Shown: piece after piece, positions 25,279 to 33,125 of the stretch
Layout: every line of letters starts with the position of its first letter
Position numbering within the stretch: the first letter of the stretch is position 1
Position numbers and translations under genes: made by a program
Origin: an uncultured Bacteroidales bacterium
GTDB taxonomy: Bacteria > Bacteroidota > Bacteroidia > Bacteroidales > Paludibacteraceae
DNA length: 64,000 nt
Reading direction: 5' to 3'
NCBI GenBank assembly: GCA_946626605.1
Contig: CAMOUL010000004.1
Coordinates: forward strand, 1 to 64,000
Notes under the pieces: model-generated
What the model saw: only the letters and a program-made list of their open reading frames with translations
The model's database searches: none
Told to the model about the DNA's origin: nothing

Positions 25279-26098
25279 AAAACTTTATCGTTCCTTTCTG
25301 TATGGCCTCGTTATAAAGCCGTTCGCGTTCTTTTTGCAGGAACTCCACCTGTCTTGTGTTCAGTACGATCTTCTCGATCCGCGGACGGGCGTAGTCGATA
25401 GGCATCTGCTCGCCCCGCAGCTTCTTGTCCGTCACCTGCAGCAGGTAGGTCTTCACGCTGTCGGCTTTCTCAATCTGGTTCTTGGTCTTAAGCAGGCTCT
25501 CGAGCTCGGTGCGGTCCATCGGGATAGTACCTAACAGGTCCGTCGTGGTTCGCCATCGGTCGTCAAAAAGCTCATAGCCCGCGGCGTTCTGGTAGGCGTA
25601 TTTCTCGATGGCGTCCATGTCCTGTTTCGCCATCCAGGCGCGCAGCTTGTCGATCTTCGGCGCGTCGTTCGGTACAACGACGATCATGCCTCTGACGATG
25701 CTCTCGTCCAGGATAAACCGGTCGGGCATCTCCTGGTATATCTGCGCGACGGTACTGTCCGCCACACCTTTGGGCATCCGCCGCTCGACCAGGTACTCCT
25801 CGTAAGCGTGGACGTAAAGAGCCTTCCGGTAGTCCTCTACCATCCGGTCGATCTCTTTATTGGAGCGGCCTTTCGCCTGCTCATAAACCAGCTGATCTTT
25901 CGCCCACTGACTGATATACTGCTGCGCCACGTGGATACTATCCTCGCCCGTGAGACCCACCGTCAGCGAGTCCAAGGTAGAGCGATAGAGGTACTGACCG
26001 TTGACTTCCGCCACGGAGCCTACCTGCTGTTTCTTCTCCAATACCGTACATCCGACAAGCAAAAACCCTGCCAAAACAACCGAAATGATCTGTTTCAT
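25274..26098 (-). CDS. Periplasmic lipoprotein, PpiC/SurA-related
   Basis: A 274-residue lipoprotein. The signal MKQIISVVLAGFLLVGC ends in a lipobox (LVGC). The remainder looks like a degenerate SurA N-terminal/parvulin protein: helical region around 40-120 (GRSNKEIDRMVEDYRKAL), a central part with DRWRTTTDLLG, and a helical tail. In Bacteroides the same order, lipoprotein then SurA then OstA-like, is common. Upstream in-frame starts are excluded by the promoter at 26123-26130. Confidence 0.8.
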   Translation of the reverse strand: MKQIISVVLAGFLLVGCTVLEKKQQVGSVAEVNGQYLYRSTLDSLTVGLTGEDSIHVAQQYISQWAKDQLVYEQAKGRSNKEIDRMVEDYRKALYVHAYEEYLVERRMPKGVADSTVAQIYQEMPDRFILDESIVRGMIVVVPNDAPKIDKLRAWMAKQDMDAIEKYAYQNAAGYELFDDRWRTTTDLLGTIPMDRTELESLLKTKNQIEKADSVKTYLLQVTDKKLRGEQMPIDYARPRIEKIVLNTRQVEFLQKERERLYNEAIQKGTIKFY

Positions 26099-26122
26099 TG
26101 TCATAAAATCATATTTCGGGCG

Positions 26123-26170
26123 CAAAGGTACAAAATTTCTTGCACATACGCAAATTTTTTTGTACTTTTG
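26123..26170. promoter_or_regulatory. Divergent promoter pair with shared palindrome
   Basis: Minus: TACCTTTG (complement of 26123-26130) for the lipoprotein operon. Plus: TTG at 26140, 20 bases, TACTTTTG at 26163-26170. The upstream cores share TTGCACATACGCAA (26140-26153), identical to the one before aroB. The plus promoter has no clear gene, only a five-codon ORF at 26190. Confidence 0.8.
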
Positions 26171-26289
26171 CGCCCGAAACGGAACGATTATGGACAAGAT
26201 TTCTTAAATTTCCGAAAGGTCGCAACCGGCATAGTCGCTGAGGTCGATCACCTCGACCCGGTATACTTTTTTATTTTAGTGTAACAGTA

Positions 26290-26330
26290 CGTAGAGGTCG
26301 CGGTCACGTCGCGGTCATATCGCGGTTCTG
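26290..26330 (+). repeat. GTCGCGGTCA tandem repeat
   Basis: Three near-copies of GTCGCGGTCA in a gene-free stretch. The surrounding 375 bases (26171-26545) have no supported gene and hold this repeat plus three inverted repeats. Confidence 0.6.
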
Positions 26331-26381
26331 AGCCGTAAATAGGCCTCAAATAGGCAGTAATTAGGCCGTAATAGGGTGGAT

Positions 26382-26398
26382 GTCGGATAACATCCGAC
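26382..26398. repeat. GTCGGAT-AAC-ATCCGAC palindrome
   Basis: A perfect 7-base inverted repeat with a 3-base loop. The same element with flanks is found inverted at 59977-59993, and a partial one at 59204-59217. Confidence 0.75.
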
Positions 26399-26415
26399 CT
26401 AATGAACGATGTTTT

Positions 26416-26432
26416 GCCGCATAGCATGCGGC
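26416..26432. repeat. GCCGCAT-AGC-ATGCGGC palindrome
   Basis: A perfect 7-base hairpin in the same gene-free stretch. Confidence 0.65.
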
Positions 26433-26456
26433 GCAATAGACGAAAGTTTTTAGGGT

Positions 26457-26546
26457 GAGCAGATGAGCAGCTCATTATGTAAATATCACACACACGCGTG
26501 GGTGTGTATAGTTTAAGAAAACAACTGCTCATCTGCTCATCTGCTC
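26457..26546. repeat. Long inverted repeat with GAGCAGAT arms
   Basis: GAGCAGATGAGCAG (26457-26470) pairs with CTGCTCATCTGCTC (26525-26538), with further CATCTGCTC after it. The loop contains a second hairpin around ACGCGT. The right arm touches the stop codon of the 48-residue ORF. Confidence 0.75.
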
Positions 26547-26692
26547 TAGGACCGACCTTCGATGTTTCTGTTGGCATTCACCTCCTCCATGCCTCTTTCT
26601 CTAACAATCCATCCACGGGTACGGGAGGCTCCTACCATTTTGTTTTGATACCCGGCTTTCTTGAGGAGCATGCCAAGGCGGTTGAGGGGCAT
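26546..26692 (-). pseudogene. 48-residue ORF, possible VapE/primase C-terminal remnant
   Basis: An intact 48-codon frame, MPLNRLGMLLKKAGYQNKMV followed by GASRTRGWIVRERGMEEVNA and NRNIEGRS. The segment LGMLLKKAGY...RGWIVRER resembles the winged-helix tail that ends VapE/DUF3874-type primase-helicases of Bacteroidales mobile elements; this is from memory of the family, not a search. A promoter-like TACCTTTG (complement of 26705-26712) lies 12 bases upstream, so it may be an expressed small gene rather than a dead fragment. Confidence 0.4.
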
Positions 26693-26810
26693 CGGCTTTT
26701 TGATCAAAGGTACTGCTTTTTTTCGACATGAGCGACCACAAAATCGTGGGCGGTTGCTCTACCTTGCCCGCGAAATCGAATAAAAAAATGCATTTTTCGC
26801 GACCAAGGTC

Positions 26811-26841
26811 TTGTGTATGTCAAAAAAAAGCAGTAATTTTG
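26811..26841 (+). promoter_or_regulatory. Promoter of udk
   Basis: TTG at 26811, 20 bases, TAATTTTG at 26834-26841; udk starts at 26870. Confidence 0.75.
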
Positions 26842-26869
26842 CAGCCGGAAAGACAAACAATTCTACTTT

Positions 26870-27487
26870 ATGTTTATCATCGGCATTGCGGGCGGTACCG
26901 GCTCGGGTAAAACAACGGTAGTCAAGAAGCTCATCGAGCGCCTCCCTAAGAACGAGGTAGTAGTCATCCCTCAGGACTCGTATTACAAGGACAGCAGTAA
27001 CGTGCCCGTGGAGGAGCGTCAGAACATCAACTTCGACCACCCCGATGCGTTCGACTGGGCGCTGCTGACGAAGCATATCGCCATGCTCAAAGAGGGGCAG
27101 CCTATCGAGCAGCCGATATACTCCTATATCACCTGTACCAGGCAGGAGGAGACGGTGCATATCGAGCCGAAGGATGTGATTGTCGTAGAAGGGATCATGG
27201 CGCTGCGTGAGCCGAAGATGCGCGCGCAGATGGATCTGAAGATCTTCGTTGATGCCGACGCCGATGACCGTCTGATCCGCGTGATGAAACGTGACGTGGT
27301 AGAGCGCGGACGAAGTGCCGAGCAGGTGATCGAGCGTTACCAGCGTGTGCTCAAACCCATGCACGAGCAGTTCATCGAGCCGTGCAAGCGTTTTGCTGAC
27401 GTCATCGTACCGCAAGGCGGACATAACAACGCAGCGATCAACATGCTGGCGAAATTTGTCAAGCAGCAGCTGAGGGAGAGGGATTAA
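26870..27487 (+). CDS. udk: Uridine kinase
   Basis: A 205-residue kinase phosphorylating uridine and cytidine in pyrimidine salvage. Walker A is GIAGGTGSGKTTV at residues 5-17, followed by IPQDSYYKD and NFDHPDAFDW, both diagnostic of Udk. The lid region RDVVERGRS and the C-terminal PQGGHNNAAI are present. Length fits the bacterial enzyme. It is first in a short plus-strand operon with two transporter genes. Confidence 0.95.
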   Translation: MFIIGIAGGTGSGKTTVVKKLIERLPKNEVVVIPQDSYYKDSSNVPVEERQNINFDHPDAFDWALLTKHIAMLKEGQPIEQPIYSYITCTRQEETVHIEPKDVIVVEGIMALREPKMRAQMDLKIFVDADADDRLIRVMKRDVVERGRSAEQVIERYQRVLKPMHEQFIEPCKRFADVIVPQGGHNNAAINMLAKFVKQQLRERD

Positions 27488-27491
27488 AAAT

Positions 27492-28058
27492 TTGTTCTTC
27501 CAACTATTTTGGACATATTTGAAGATCGGGACCTTCACCCTTGGTGGAGGTTACGCGATGTTACCCCTTATCCAGCGTGAGGTGGTGGACCGCAAGGGTT
27601 GGATTGACGAGGAGGAGTTTCTGAACATGATCGCCTTGGCGCAAGCTGCTCCGGGTATCATCGCAGTCAATAGCGCTATCTTCATCGGCTGGCGTATAGG
27701 CGGATGGAGAGGCGTAGCAGGAGCGGTCTTAGGGGCGGTGCTGCCGTCCTTCGTCATCATCCTGCTGATCGCTATGGTTTTCAGCGAATGGAAAGAGTTG
27801 CCGGCGGTGGAAGCGGCGTTCAAGGGTATTCGTCCGGCTGTAGTAGCACTCATCGCGGCGCCGTTAGTGAAGTTGGCACGTACTGCCATGAAGAGGCCTA
27901 CCCCCGTAAAAGGAGGGGAGTTGCGCAACGCAGCGCCCTTGCTGATTTCGTTAGCCGCCGCGCTGGCTATCTGGCTCGGGCATGTTAATCCCGTATGGGT
28001 GATTTTAATTACTATCGTATGCTCTATCTGCAGTTGTTTCTTTCGTTCTTTAAGATAG
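27492..28058 (+). CDS. Chromate transporter, first half-size subunit
   Basis: A 188-residue membrane protein of the CHR family. The signature FWTYLKIGTFTLGGGYAMLP near residue 5 and the AQAAPGIIAVNSAIFIG segment identify it. Half-size CHR proteins act as pairs and the partner is the next gene. Translation appears to start at TTG, five bases after udk. A GC-rich hairpin repeat encodes part of the loop RPTPVKGGELRN near residue 140. Whether it moves chromate here is not known. Confidence 0.85.
   Translation: MFFQLFWTYLKIGTFTLGGGYAMLPLIQREVVDRKGWIDEEEFLNMIALAQAAPGIIAVNSAIFIGWRIGGWRGVAGAVLGAVLPSFVIILLIAMVFSEWKELPAVEAAFKGIRPAVVALIAAPLVKLARTAMKRPTPVKGGELRNAAPLLISLAAALAIWLGHVNPVWVILITIVCSICSCFFRSLR
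27895..27920 (+). repeat. GC-rich hairpin repeat inside first chromate transporter gene
   Basis: CCTACCCCCGTAAAAGGAGG followed by GGAGTT, in frame within a predicted loop. Confidence 0.5.
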
Positions 28059-28585
28059 GTCTCTTCGGTTTCGGAGGAGGCTTGGCGATCATGTCGCTTA
28101 TCCAGATGGAGGTAGAGGAGTACGGATGGATGAGCCCGCAGGAGTTCGTGGATATCGTGGCGGTGAGTCAGGTGACTCCGGGTCCGATAGGTATCAACTG
28201 CGCGACGTACGTCGGTTACACCGCCACGGGTTCGGTCTGGGGATCGGTCCTGACGACGACGGCGATCGTTCTGCCGAGTCTCATCATCATGCTATCGATA
28301 TGCAGGGCGTATTTCTGGATTGACAAGCGGTTTCACGACAACCCGTATTTTACCCGGACACTTCGGATGCTGCGTTTCACGGTGATCGGTCTGATCGCTG
28401 CGGCCGCCCTGATGCTCGTCAGACCGGAGACCTTCATCGACCCGATATCATGGGGTATTTTTGCGGTTGTGGCGCTCTTCACCATCCTGCCGGAAATGGC
28501 AAAAAACAAGATGACCGAGGTTCTCAGTCATCCTATCTTATTGATCGTTCTTGCCGGCGTCGCCGGGTACCTTATTTACGCTTAG
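28019..28585 (+). CDS. Chromate transporter, second half-size subunit
   Basis: A 188-residue CHR-family membrane protein beginning MLYLQLFLSFFKIGLFGFGG, with the partner-type motif SQVTPGPIGINCATYVG. An ATG at 27995 would add eight residues; the later start matches the family. It overlaps the first subunit gene in another frame by 40 bases, which couples their translation. The stop codon overlaps that of convergent pcrA. Confidence 0.85.
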   Translation: MLYLQLFLSFFKIGLFGFGGGLAIMSLIQMEVEEYGWMSPQEFVDIVAVSQVTPGPIGINCATYVGYTATGSVWGSVLTTTAIVLPSLIIMLSICRAYFWIDKRFHDNPYFTRTLRMLRFTVIGLIAAAALMLVRPETFIDPISWGIFAVVALFTILPEMAKNKMTEVLSHPILLIVLAGVAGYLIYA

Positions 28586-30873
28586 ATCTTCTCTAATTTC
28601 GCGTGGGTAAGGAGCAGGGTCTTGGTGCCCTGGGTATCGAAGTTAATCTCAATCTTATCATTCTCCGTGACCTCATCCCGATAGACGCGGACGACAGTGC
28701 CGTCTCCGAAGACGCGGTGGGTGACTCTATCGCCGGGAGAATATAGACCGCTTTGCTGACAGACCGCTGCGCTGACAGACCGCCCTATGGGCTGACGGAC
28801 CGCGGCAGAGCCGCTGACAGACTGATTCACTAAGGGATGATAGGTCTGTATTCTGTCAGGCGTAGCCGGTCTGTGTTCTGTCAGGCCGTTGGACGGTCTT
28901 TGTTCTTGCAGGCCGTAGGCCGGTCGGGCAAGGTCGAGGTACTGTCGGTCGATGTCATTGAGGAAACGGGAGGGACTGTTGAACGCCATCTGGCCGTTAC
29001 GGAAACGCTGGCGGGCGTAGGAGAGATAGCACCGCTCCATAGCTCGGGTGATAGCGACATAGAGTAACCGCCGCTCTTCCTCTATCTCACCGGGTTTGGT
29101 ACAGAACTGGCTGGGGAAGAGGTTCTCCTCCATGCCACCGATGAAGACGACGGGGAACTCCAGACCCTTCGCGGCGTGCACCGTCATCAGCGTCACGCGT
29201 TCGGTGGTGTCAGAGAGGTTCTCGTCCTGGTCGGTCTGCAGGCTGACTTCGGAGAGGAAGTCGGTGATGGGGGTGAAGTCGATGCCTTCCTCCTGCCGCT
29301 GGGCGACGAACTCACGGATGGCGTTGAGGAGCTCCTGGACGTTCTGCGCGCGGTCGATGCCTTCAGGCGTGGTGTCGATAGCGAGCGCGGTCATGACACC
29401 TGTCGTGCGGAGCGTTTGTTCGGCAAAAGTATAAGCGTCCGTCTCTTCGCTGAGTTGGGCGAGTTGGTCCATGAGGAGCGCAAAAGCCTGCAGTCGTTTC
29501 TTCGTAGCGGCCGCGACGTCCAGCCCGGACTCTTCGGGCAGGCGCATGACCTCCAGATAAGGCAGATGATGCTCGATGGCATGAGCGGACACTTTCTTCA
29601 TCGTCGTATCGCCTATGCCTCGTCCGGGAAAACCGACGATACGGAGCAGGGCTTCGTTATCGCGGGGGTTGACCGCCAGGCGGAAGTAACCGAGAGCGTC
29701 CTTGATCTCCTTGCGCTGGTAGAACGACGTGCCGCCATAGATGCGGTAGGGGATATTGCGTTTGCGTAGTTCGTTCTCGAAGACACGGCTCTGCGCGTTC
29801 GTCCGATAGAGGATGGCGATATCGTCGTAGCCGTACCGGGTATGGGCTTTGGCGATTTGCTCGGCTACACCGTTGGCTTCGGAGCGGTCGTCCATATAGG
29901 CATTGAGCCGCAGGGGTTGTCCTTCCTCTTTCTCGGAGAAGACGGTCTTCTCGATCTGGTGGATGTTCTTATGGATGAGGGAGTTAGCGGCATTGACGAT
30001 ATTGCGGGTCGAGCGGTAGTTGCGCTCGAGTTTGAAGAGTTGCGCCCGGGGGTACTGCTGACGGAAATTGAGGATGTTGCGTATGTCCGCTCCGCGGAAG
30101 GAGTATATACTCTGCGCATCATCCCCGACAACGCAGATATTATCCTGTGGTGCCGCGAGTCTGCCGACAAGGATGTACTGGACGTAGTTCGTATCCTGGT
30201 ACTCATCGACGAGCACGTAGCGGAACATCAGTTGTAGCTGCTCGCGCACGTCGGGGTGCTGGTCCATGAGGCGTAGCATGTTGATCAGCAGGTCGTCAAA
30301 ATCCATGGCGTTGGCTGCTTTGAGTCGCGCTTCGTAGAGGGCATAGACGGTGGTGATGTCGTACAGCCGTGCCTCGCGGTCGGCCTGCAGCAAGTCGCGG
30401 TTCTGACCGTACCGGGAAGGAGAGATCAGGTTGTTTTTCGCCATGGAGATCCGTCCTAAGACCACTGTCGGTTTGTATATCTTCTCGTCCAGCCCGCGCT
30501 CCTTGCAGATAGCTTTGATGACGGACTTGCTGTCGGAGGTGTCGTAGATAGTGAAATCGCGGGTGAAGCCGAGTTTCTCTGCGTCGTGTCTCAGCAGTTT
30601 CGCGCAGATACTATGGAAGGTGCCCATCCAGAGGTAACGTGCGTCGTTGCCGACGAGTTTCTGGATGCGCTCCTTCATCTCCCGCGCGGCTTTGTTGGTG
30701 AACGTCAGGGCTAAGATATTCCCGGCGGGAACGCCTTGTGACAAGAGATAAGCGATGCGGTAGGTCAAGACTCTGGTCTTGCCCGAACCGGCACCTGCGA
30801 CGATGAGCGACGGCCCTTCCGTAGCCGTGACCGCAGCGCGTTGGGTAGTATTGAGTTGATCTAAAAATTCCAT
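28582..30873 (-). CDS. pcrA: UvrD/PcrA-type DNA helicase
   Basis: A 763-residue superfamily 1A helicase that unwinds DNA in repair. Motifs in order: AGAGSGKTRVLTYRIAYLL (Walker A), VDEYQDTN (II), QSIYSFRGAD (III), VHAAKGLEFPVVF (V) and LLYVAITRA (VI). The C-terminal part has SPGDRVTHRVFGDGTVVRVY, the RNA-polymerase-binding tudor-like domain of PcrA. Between them, about 60 residues are encoded by an unusually long GTCTGTCAG array. The start at 30873 follows the divergent promoter shared with aroB. Confidence 0.95.
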   Translation of the reverse strand: MEFLDQLNTTQRAAVTATEGPSLIVAGAGSGKTRVLTYRIAYLLSQGVPAGNILALTFTNKAAREMKERIQKLVGNDARYLWMGTFHSICAKLLRHDAEKLGFTRDFTIYDTSDSKSVIKAICKERGLDEKIYKPTVVLGRISMAKNNLISPSRYGQNRDLLQADREARLYDITTVYALYEARLKAANAMDFDDLLINMLRLMDQHPDVREQLQLMFRYVLVDEYQDTNYVQYILVGRLAAPQDNICVVGDDAQSIYSFRGADIRNILNFRQQYPRAQLFKLERNYRSTRNIVNAANSLIHKNIHQIEKTVFSEKEEGQPLRLNAYMDDRSEANGVAEQIAKAHTRYGYDDIAILYRTNAQSRVFENELRKRNIPYRIYGGTSFYQRKEIKDALGYFRLAVNPRDNEALLRIVGFPGRGIGDTTMKKVSAHAIEHHLPYLEVMRLPEESGLDVAAATKKRLQAFALLMDQLAQLSEETDAYTFAEQTLRTTGVMTALAIDTTPEGIDRAQNVQELLNAIREFVAQRQEEGIDFTPITDFLSEVSLQTDQDENLSDTTERVTLMTVHAAKGLEFPVVFIGGMEENLFPSQFCTKPGEIEEERRLLYVAITRAMERCYLSYARQRFRNGQMAFNSPSRFLNDIDRQYLDLARPAYGLQEQRPSNGLTEHRPATPDRIQTYHPLVNQSVSGSAAVRQPIGRSVSAAVCQQSGLYSPGDRVTHRVFGDGTVVRVYRDEVTENDKIEINFDTQGTKTLLLTHAKLEKI
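28746..28925 (+). repeat. GTCTGTCAG array inside pcrA
   Basis: About eight units in two opposing blocks: CTGACAGACCG units (28746-28835) and then CTGTCAG/GGTCTGT units (28852-28925), so the array as a whole is inverted. Spacers carry micro-palindromes such as CCCTATGGG and GGCCGTAGGCC. Confidence 0.8.
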
Positions 30874-30881
30874 AATCGCTA

Positions 30882-30929
30882 CAAAATTACAACAAAATTT
30901 GCACATACGCAAAAAAAAGTGTAACTTTG
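30882..30929. promoter_or_regulatory. Divergent promoter pair pcrA / aroB with shared palindrome
   Basis: Minus: TAATTTTG (complement of 30882-30889). Plus: TAACTTTG at 30922-30929. The two upstream cores are the halves of TTGCACATACGCAA (30899-30912). Confidence 0.8.
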
Positions 30930-30940
30930 CAGCGGATTTT

Positions 30941-31978
30941 ATGATTTACGAGGATTTACATAGTGCCTTATCGAAGATTTTGAGCTCGTATGAGCCCGAT
31001 CAGGTCTGTTTTGTTGTCGATGAGCAAGTAAGGGGCATCATTGAGGCAAGTAAGGGGCAAATCGGACTCAAGTGCTGTACACTATCGGTGTCCGAATCGG
31101 AAAAGACCCTTGAGACGGTGCAGAAGATTTGGGATTTCTTCTTCTCTATCGGCCTCACGCGACGCGGCGTGGTAGTGGCTGTCGGCGGCGGGGTGCTGAC
31201 GGATCTGGTAGGTTTTGCAGCAGCCACTTATAAACGCGGCGTGGATTATATCAATGTCCCGACGACGCTCCTTGCGATGGTGGATGCTTCGACAGGCGGC
31301 AAGACGGGCTTTAACTACCACGGTCTCAAAAACAGTATCGGTGTTTTTGCTCCACCGGTAGAGACCCTTATCTGGCCGGGATGGCTGCAGACGCTGCCGG
31401 CGAAAGAGATGCTGAACGGTTTTGCGGAGATGCTGAAGACGGGGCTTATTGAAAGCCCCACCCTTTGGCACGACCTGCTCAACTACGATTTGGAGGCGAT
31501 GCCGATTGAGGAGTTGACGCCGCTGATCCGGCGGTGCGTGGAGGTCAAAGAGGCGATCGTTGCGGCTGACCCCAAAGAAGAAGGGCTGCGCAAGGTGCTG
31601 AATTTCGGGCATACGTTCGGTCACGCGTTAGAGGAGTTGAGTCACGCGCAAGCCCATCCGGGTGTCGAGCCGCTCGACCACGGCTACGCGGTGCTGTACG
31701 GCATGATTGCGGAGCTATACCTGTCGGTAACCAAACTCGGCTGCGAGCGCGAGGTGCTGCAACAGCTGACGCAGATCATGCTTCATACGTACGGTAAGCC
31801 TGCCTGCAAATGTTCCGACCGCGAGCGGTTGATTGCGCTCATGAAACAGGATAAAAAGAACGAGCGTGCCGCTGAGATCAACGTCACGCTCCTTCGGGCT
31901 GTCGGTTCGCCGGTGGTCAATCAGACGATCACTGCTGACGAAGCCGATGAGGCATGGGAATATCTGTTCTCCCTCTGA
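30941..31978 (+). CDS. aroB: 3-dehydroquinate synthase
   Basis: A 345-residue enzyme for the second step of the shikimate pathway. NAD-binding VVAVGGGVLTDLVGFAAATY (about 80-99), the KTGFNYHGLKNSIG segment, and metal ligands in LNFGHTFGHALEEL are all seen. ATG at 30941 is 11 bases after the promoter element, so the mRNA leader is very short. It converges on rfbB with a ten-base gap. Confidence 0.97.
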   Translation: MIYEDLHSALSKILSSYEPDQVCFVVDEQVRGIIEASKGQIGLKCCTLSVSESEKTLETVQKIWDFFFSIGLTRRGVVVAVGGGVLTDLVGFAAATYKRGVDYINVPTTLLAMVDASTGGKTGFNYHGLKNSIGVFAPPVETLIWPGWLQTLPAKEMLNGFAEMLKTGLIESPTLWHDLLNYDLEAMPIEELTPLIRRCVEVKEAIVAADPKEEGLRKVLNFGHTFGHALEELSHAQAHPGVEPLDHGYAVLYGMIAELYLSVTKLGCEREVLQQLTQIMLHTYGKPACKCSDRERLIALMKQDKKNERAAEINVTLLRAVGSPVVNQTITADEADEAWEYLFSL

Positions 31979-31988
31979 TTATCGTTTT

Positions 31989-33125
31989 TTACCGGCCTTT
32001 ATACATCTCCTCGTAGTATTTCTCGTACTCGCCGGAGGTGATGTTATCCAGCCAGGGCTGGTTGTCCAAGTACCAGCGGACGGTTTTCTCTATACCTTCC
32101 TCAAACTGCAAGGAGGGTTCCCAACCCAACTCTTTCTGTAATTTCGTCGAGTCGATGGCGTAGCGCATGTCGTGTCCTGCGCGGTCGGTGACGTAGGTGA
32201 TGAGGTCGAGGTCGGCTCCTTCGGGACGACCCAAGAGGCGATCGACGGTCTTGATAACCGTCTTGATAATGTCGATATTCTTCCACTCGTTGAAGCCGCC
32301 GATGTTATAGGTCTCGGCGATGGTGCCCTTATGGAAGATGAGGTCTATCGCGCGTGCGTGATCCTCTACATATAACCAGTCGCGCACGTTCTCTCCCTTG
32401 CCATAGACCGGCAGGGGTTTGCGGTGACGGATATTATTGATGAAGAGCGGGATGAGTTTCTCGGGGAACTGGTAGGGACCGTAGTTATTCGAGCAGTTCG
32501 TCACGATGGTTGGCATGCCGTAGGTGTCGTGGAAAGCACGGACGAAATGGTCGGAGGATGCCTTCGATGCGGAATAAGGCGAGTGGGGGTTGTATTTCGT
32601 CGTCTCATAGAAGAAGTCCTCACCGTACGCCAGATGGTGCTCGGAGGAGGAAGCCTTGGTGGTGAAAGGCGGTTGGATGCCCTCGGGGTGGGTCATCTGC
32701 AAAGCACCATAGACCTCATCCGTAGAGATGTGGTAGAAACGCTTGCCCTCGTACTTCTCCGGCAGGGACTCCCAGTAGAGTTTCGCCGCCTGGAGCATAG
32801 AGAGGGTGCCCATGACGTTGGTCTTGGCGAAGGTGAAGGGATCCTTGATGGAGCGGTCCACGTGGCTCTCTGCCGCCAGGTGGATGACGCCGGTGACGTG
32901 CTCCTCCTGCATGAGGGCGTAGATGGTGTCAAAATCGCAGATGTCTGCGCGCACAAAACGGTAGTTGGGTTTGTCCTCGATGTCCTTGAGGTTCGCGAGG
33001 TTGCCTGCGTAGGTCAGTTTGTCCACATTGATGATCCGGTAGTCCGGGTATTTGTTGACGAAGAGCCGTACTACATGGCTTCCGATAAATCCGGCTCCGC
33101 CGGTGATGATGATACTTTTACTCAT
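31989..33125 (-). CDS. rfbB: dTDP-glucose 4,6-dehydratase
   Basis: A 378-residue short-chain dehydrogenase/reductase making dTDP-4-keto-6-deoxyglucose for surface sugars. NAD site GGAGFIGSHVV at residues 9-19, STDEVYGAL, and the catalytic YSASKASSDH are clear. No other rml genes adjoin it; its neighbour birA overlaps its start by four bases (ATGA). Confidence 0.96.
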   Translation of the reverse strand: MSKSIIITGGAGFIGSHVVRLFVNKYPDYRIINVDKLTYAGNLANLKDIEDKPNYRFVRADICDFDTIYALMQEEHVTGVIHLAAESHVDRSIKDPFTFAKTNVMGTLSMLQAAKLYWESLPEKYEGKRFYHISTDEVYGALQMTHPEGIQPPFTTKASSSEHHLAYGEDFFYETTKYNPHSPYSASKASSDHFVRAFHDTYGMPTIVTNCSNNYGPYQFPEKLIPLFINNIRHRKPLPVYGKGENVRDWLYVEDHARAIDLIFHKGTIAETYNIGGFNEWKNIDIIKTVIKTVDRLLGRPEGADLDLITYVTDRAGHDMRYAIDSTKLQKELGWEPSLQFEEGIEKTVRWYLDNQPWLDNITSGEYEKYYEEMYKGR

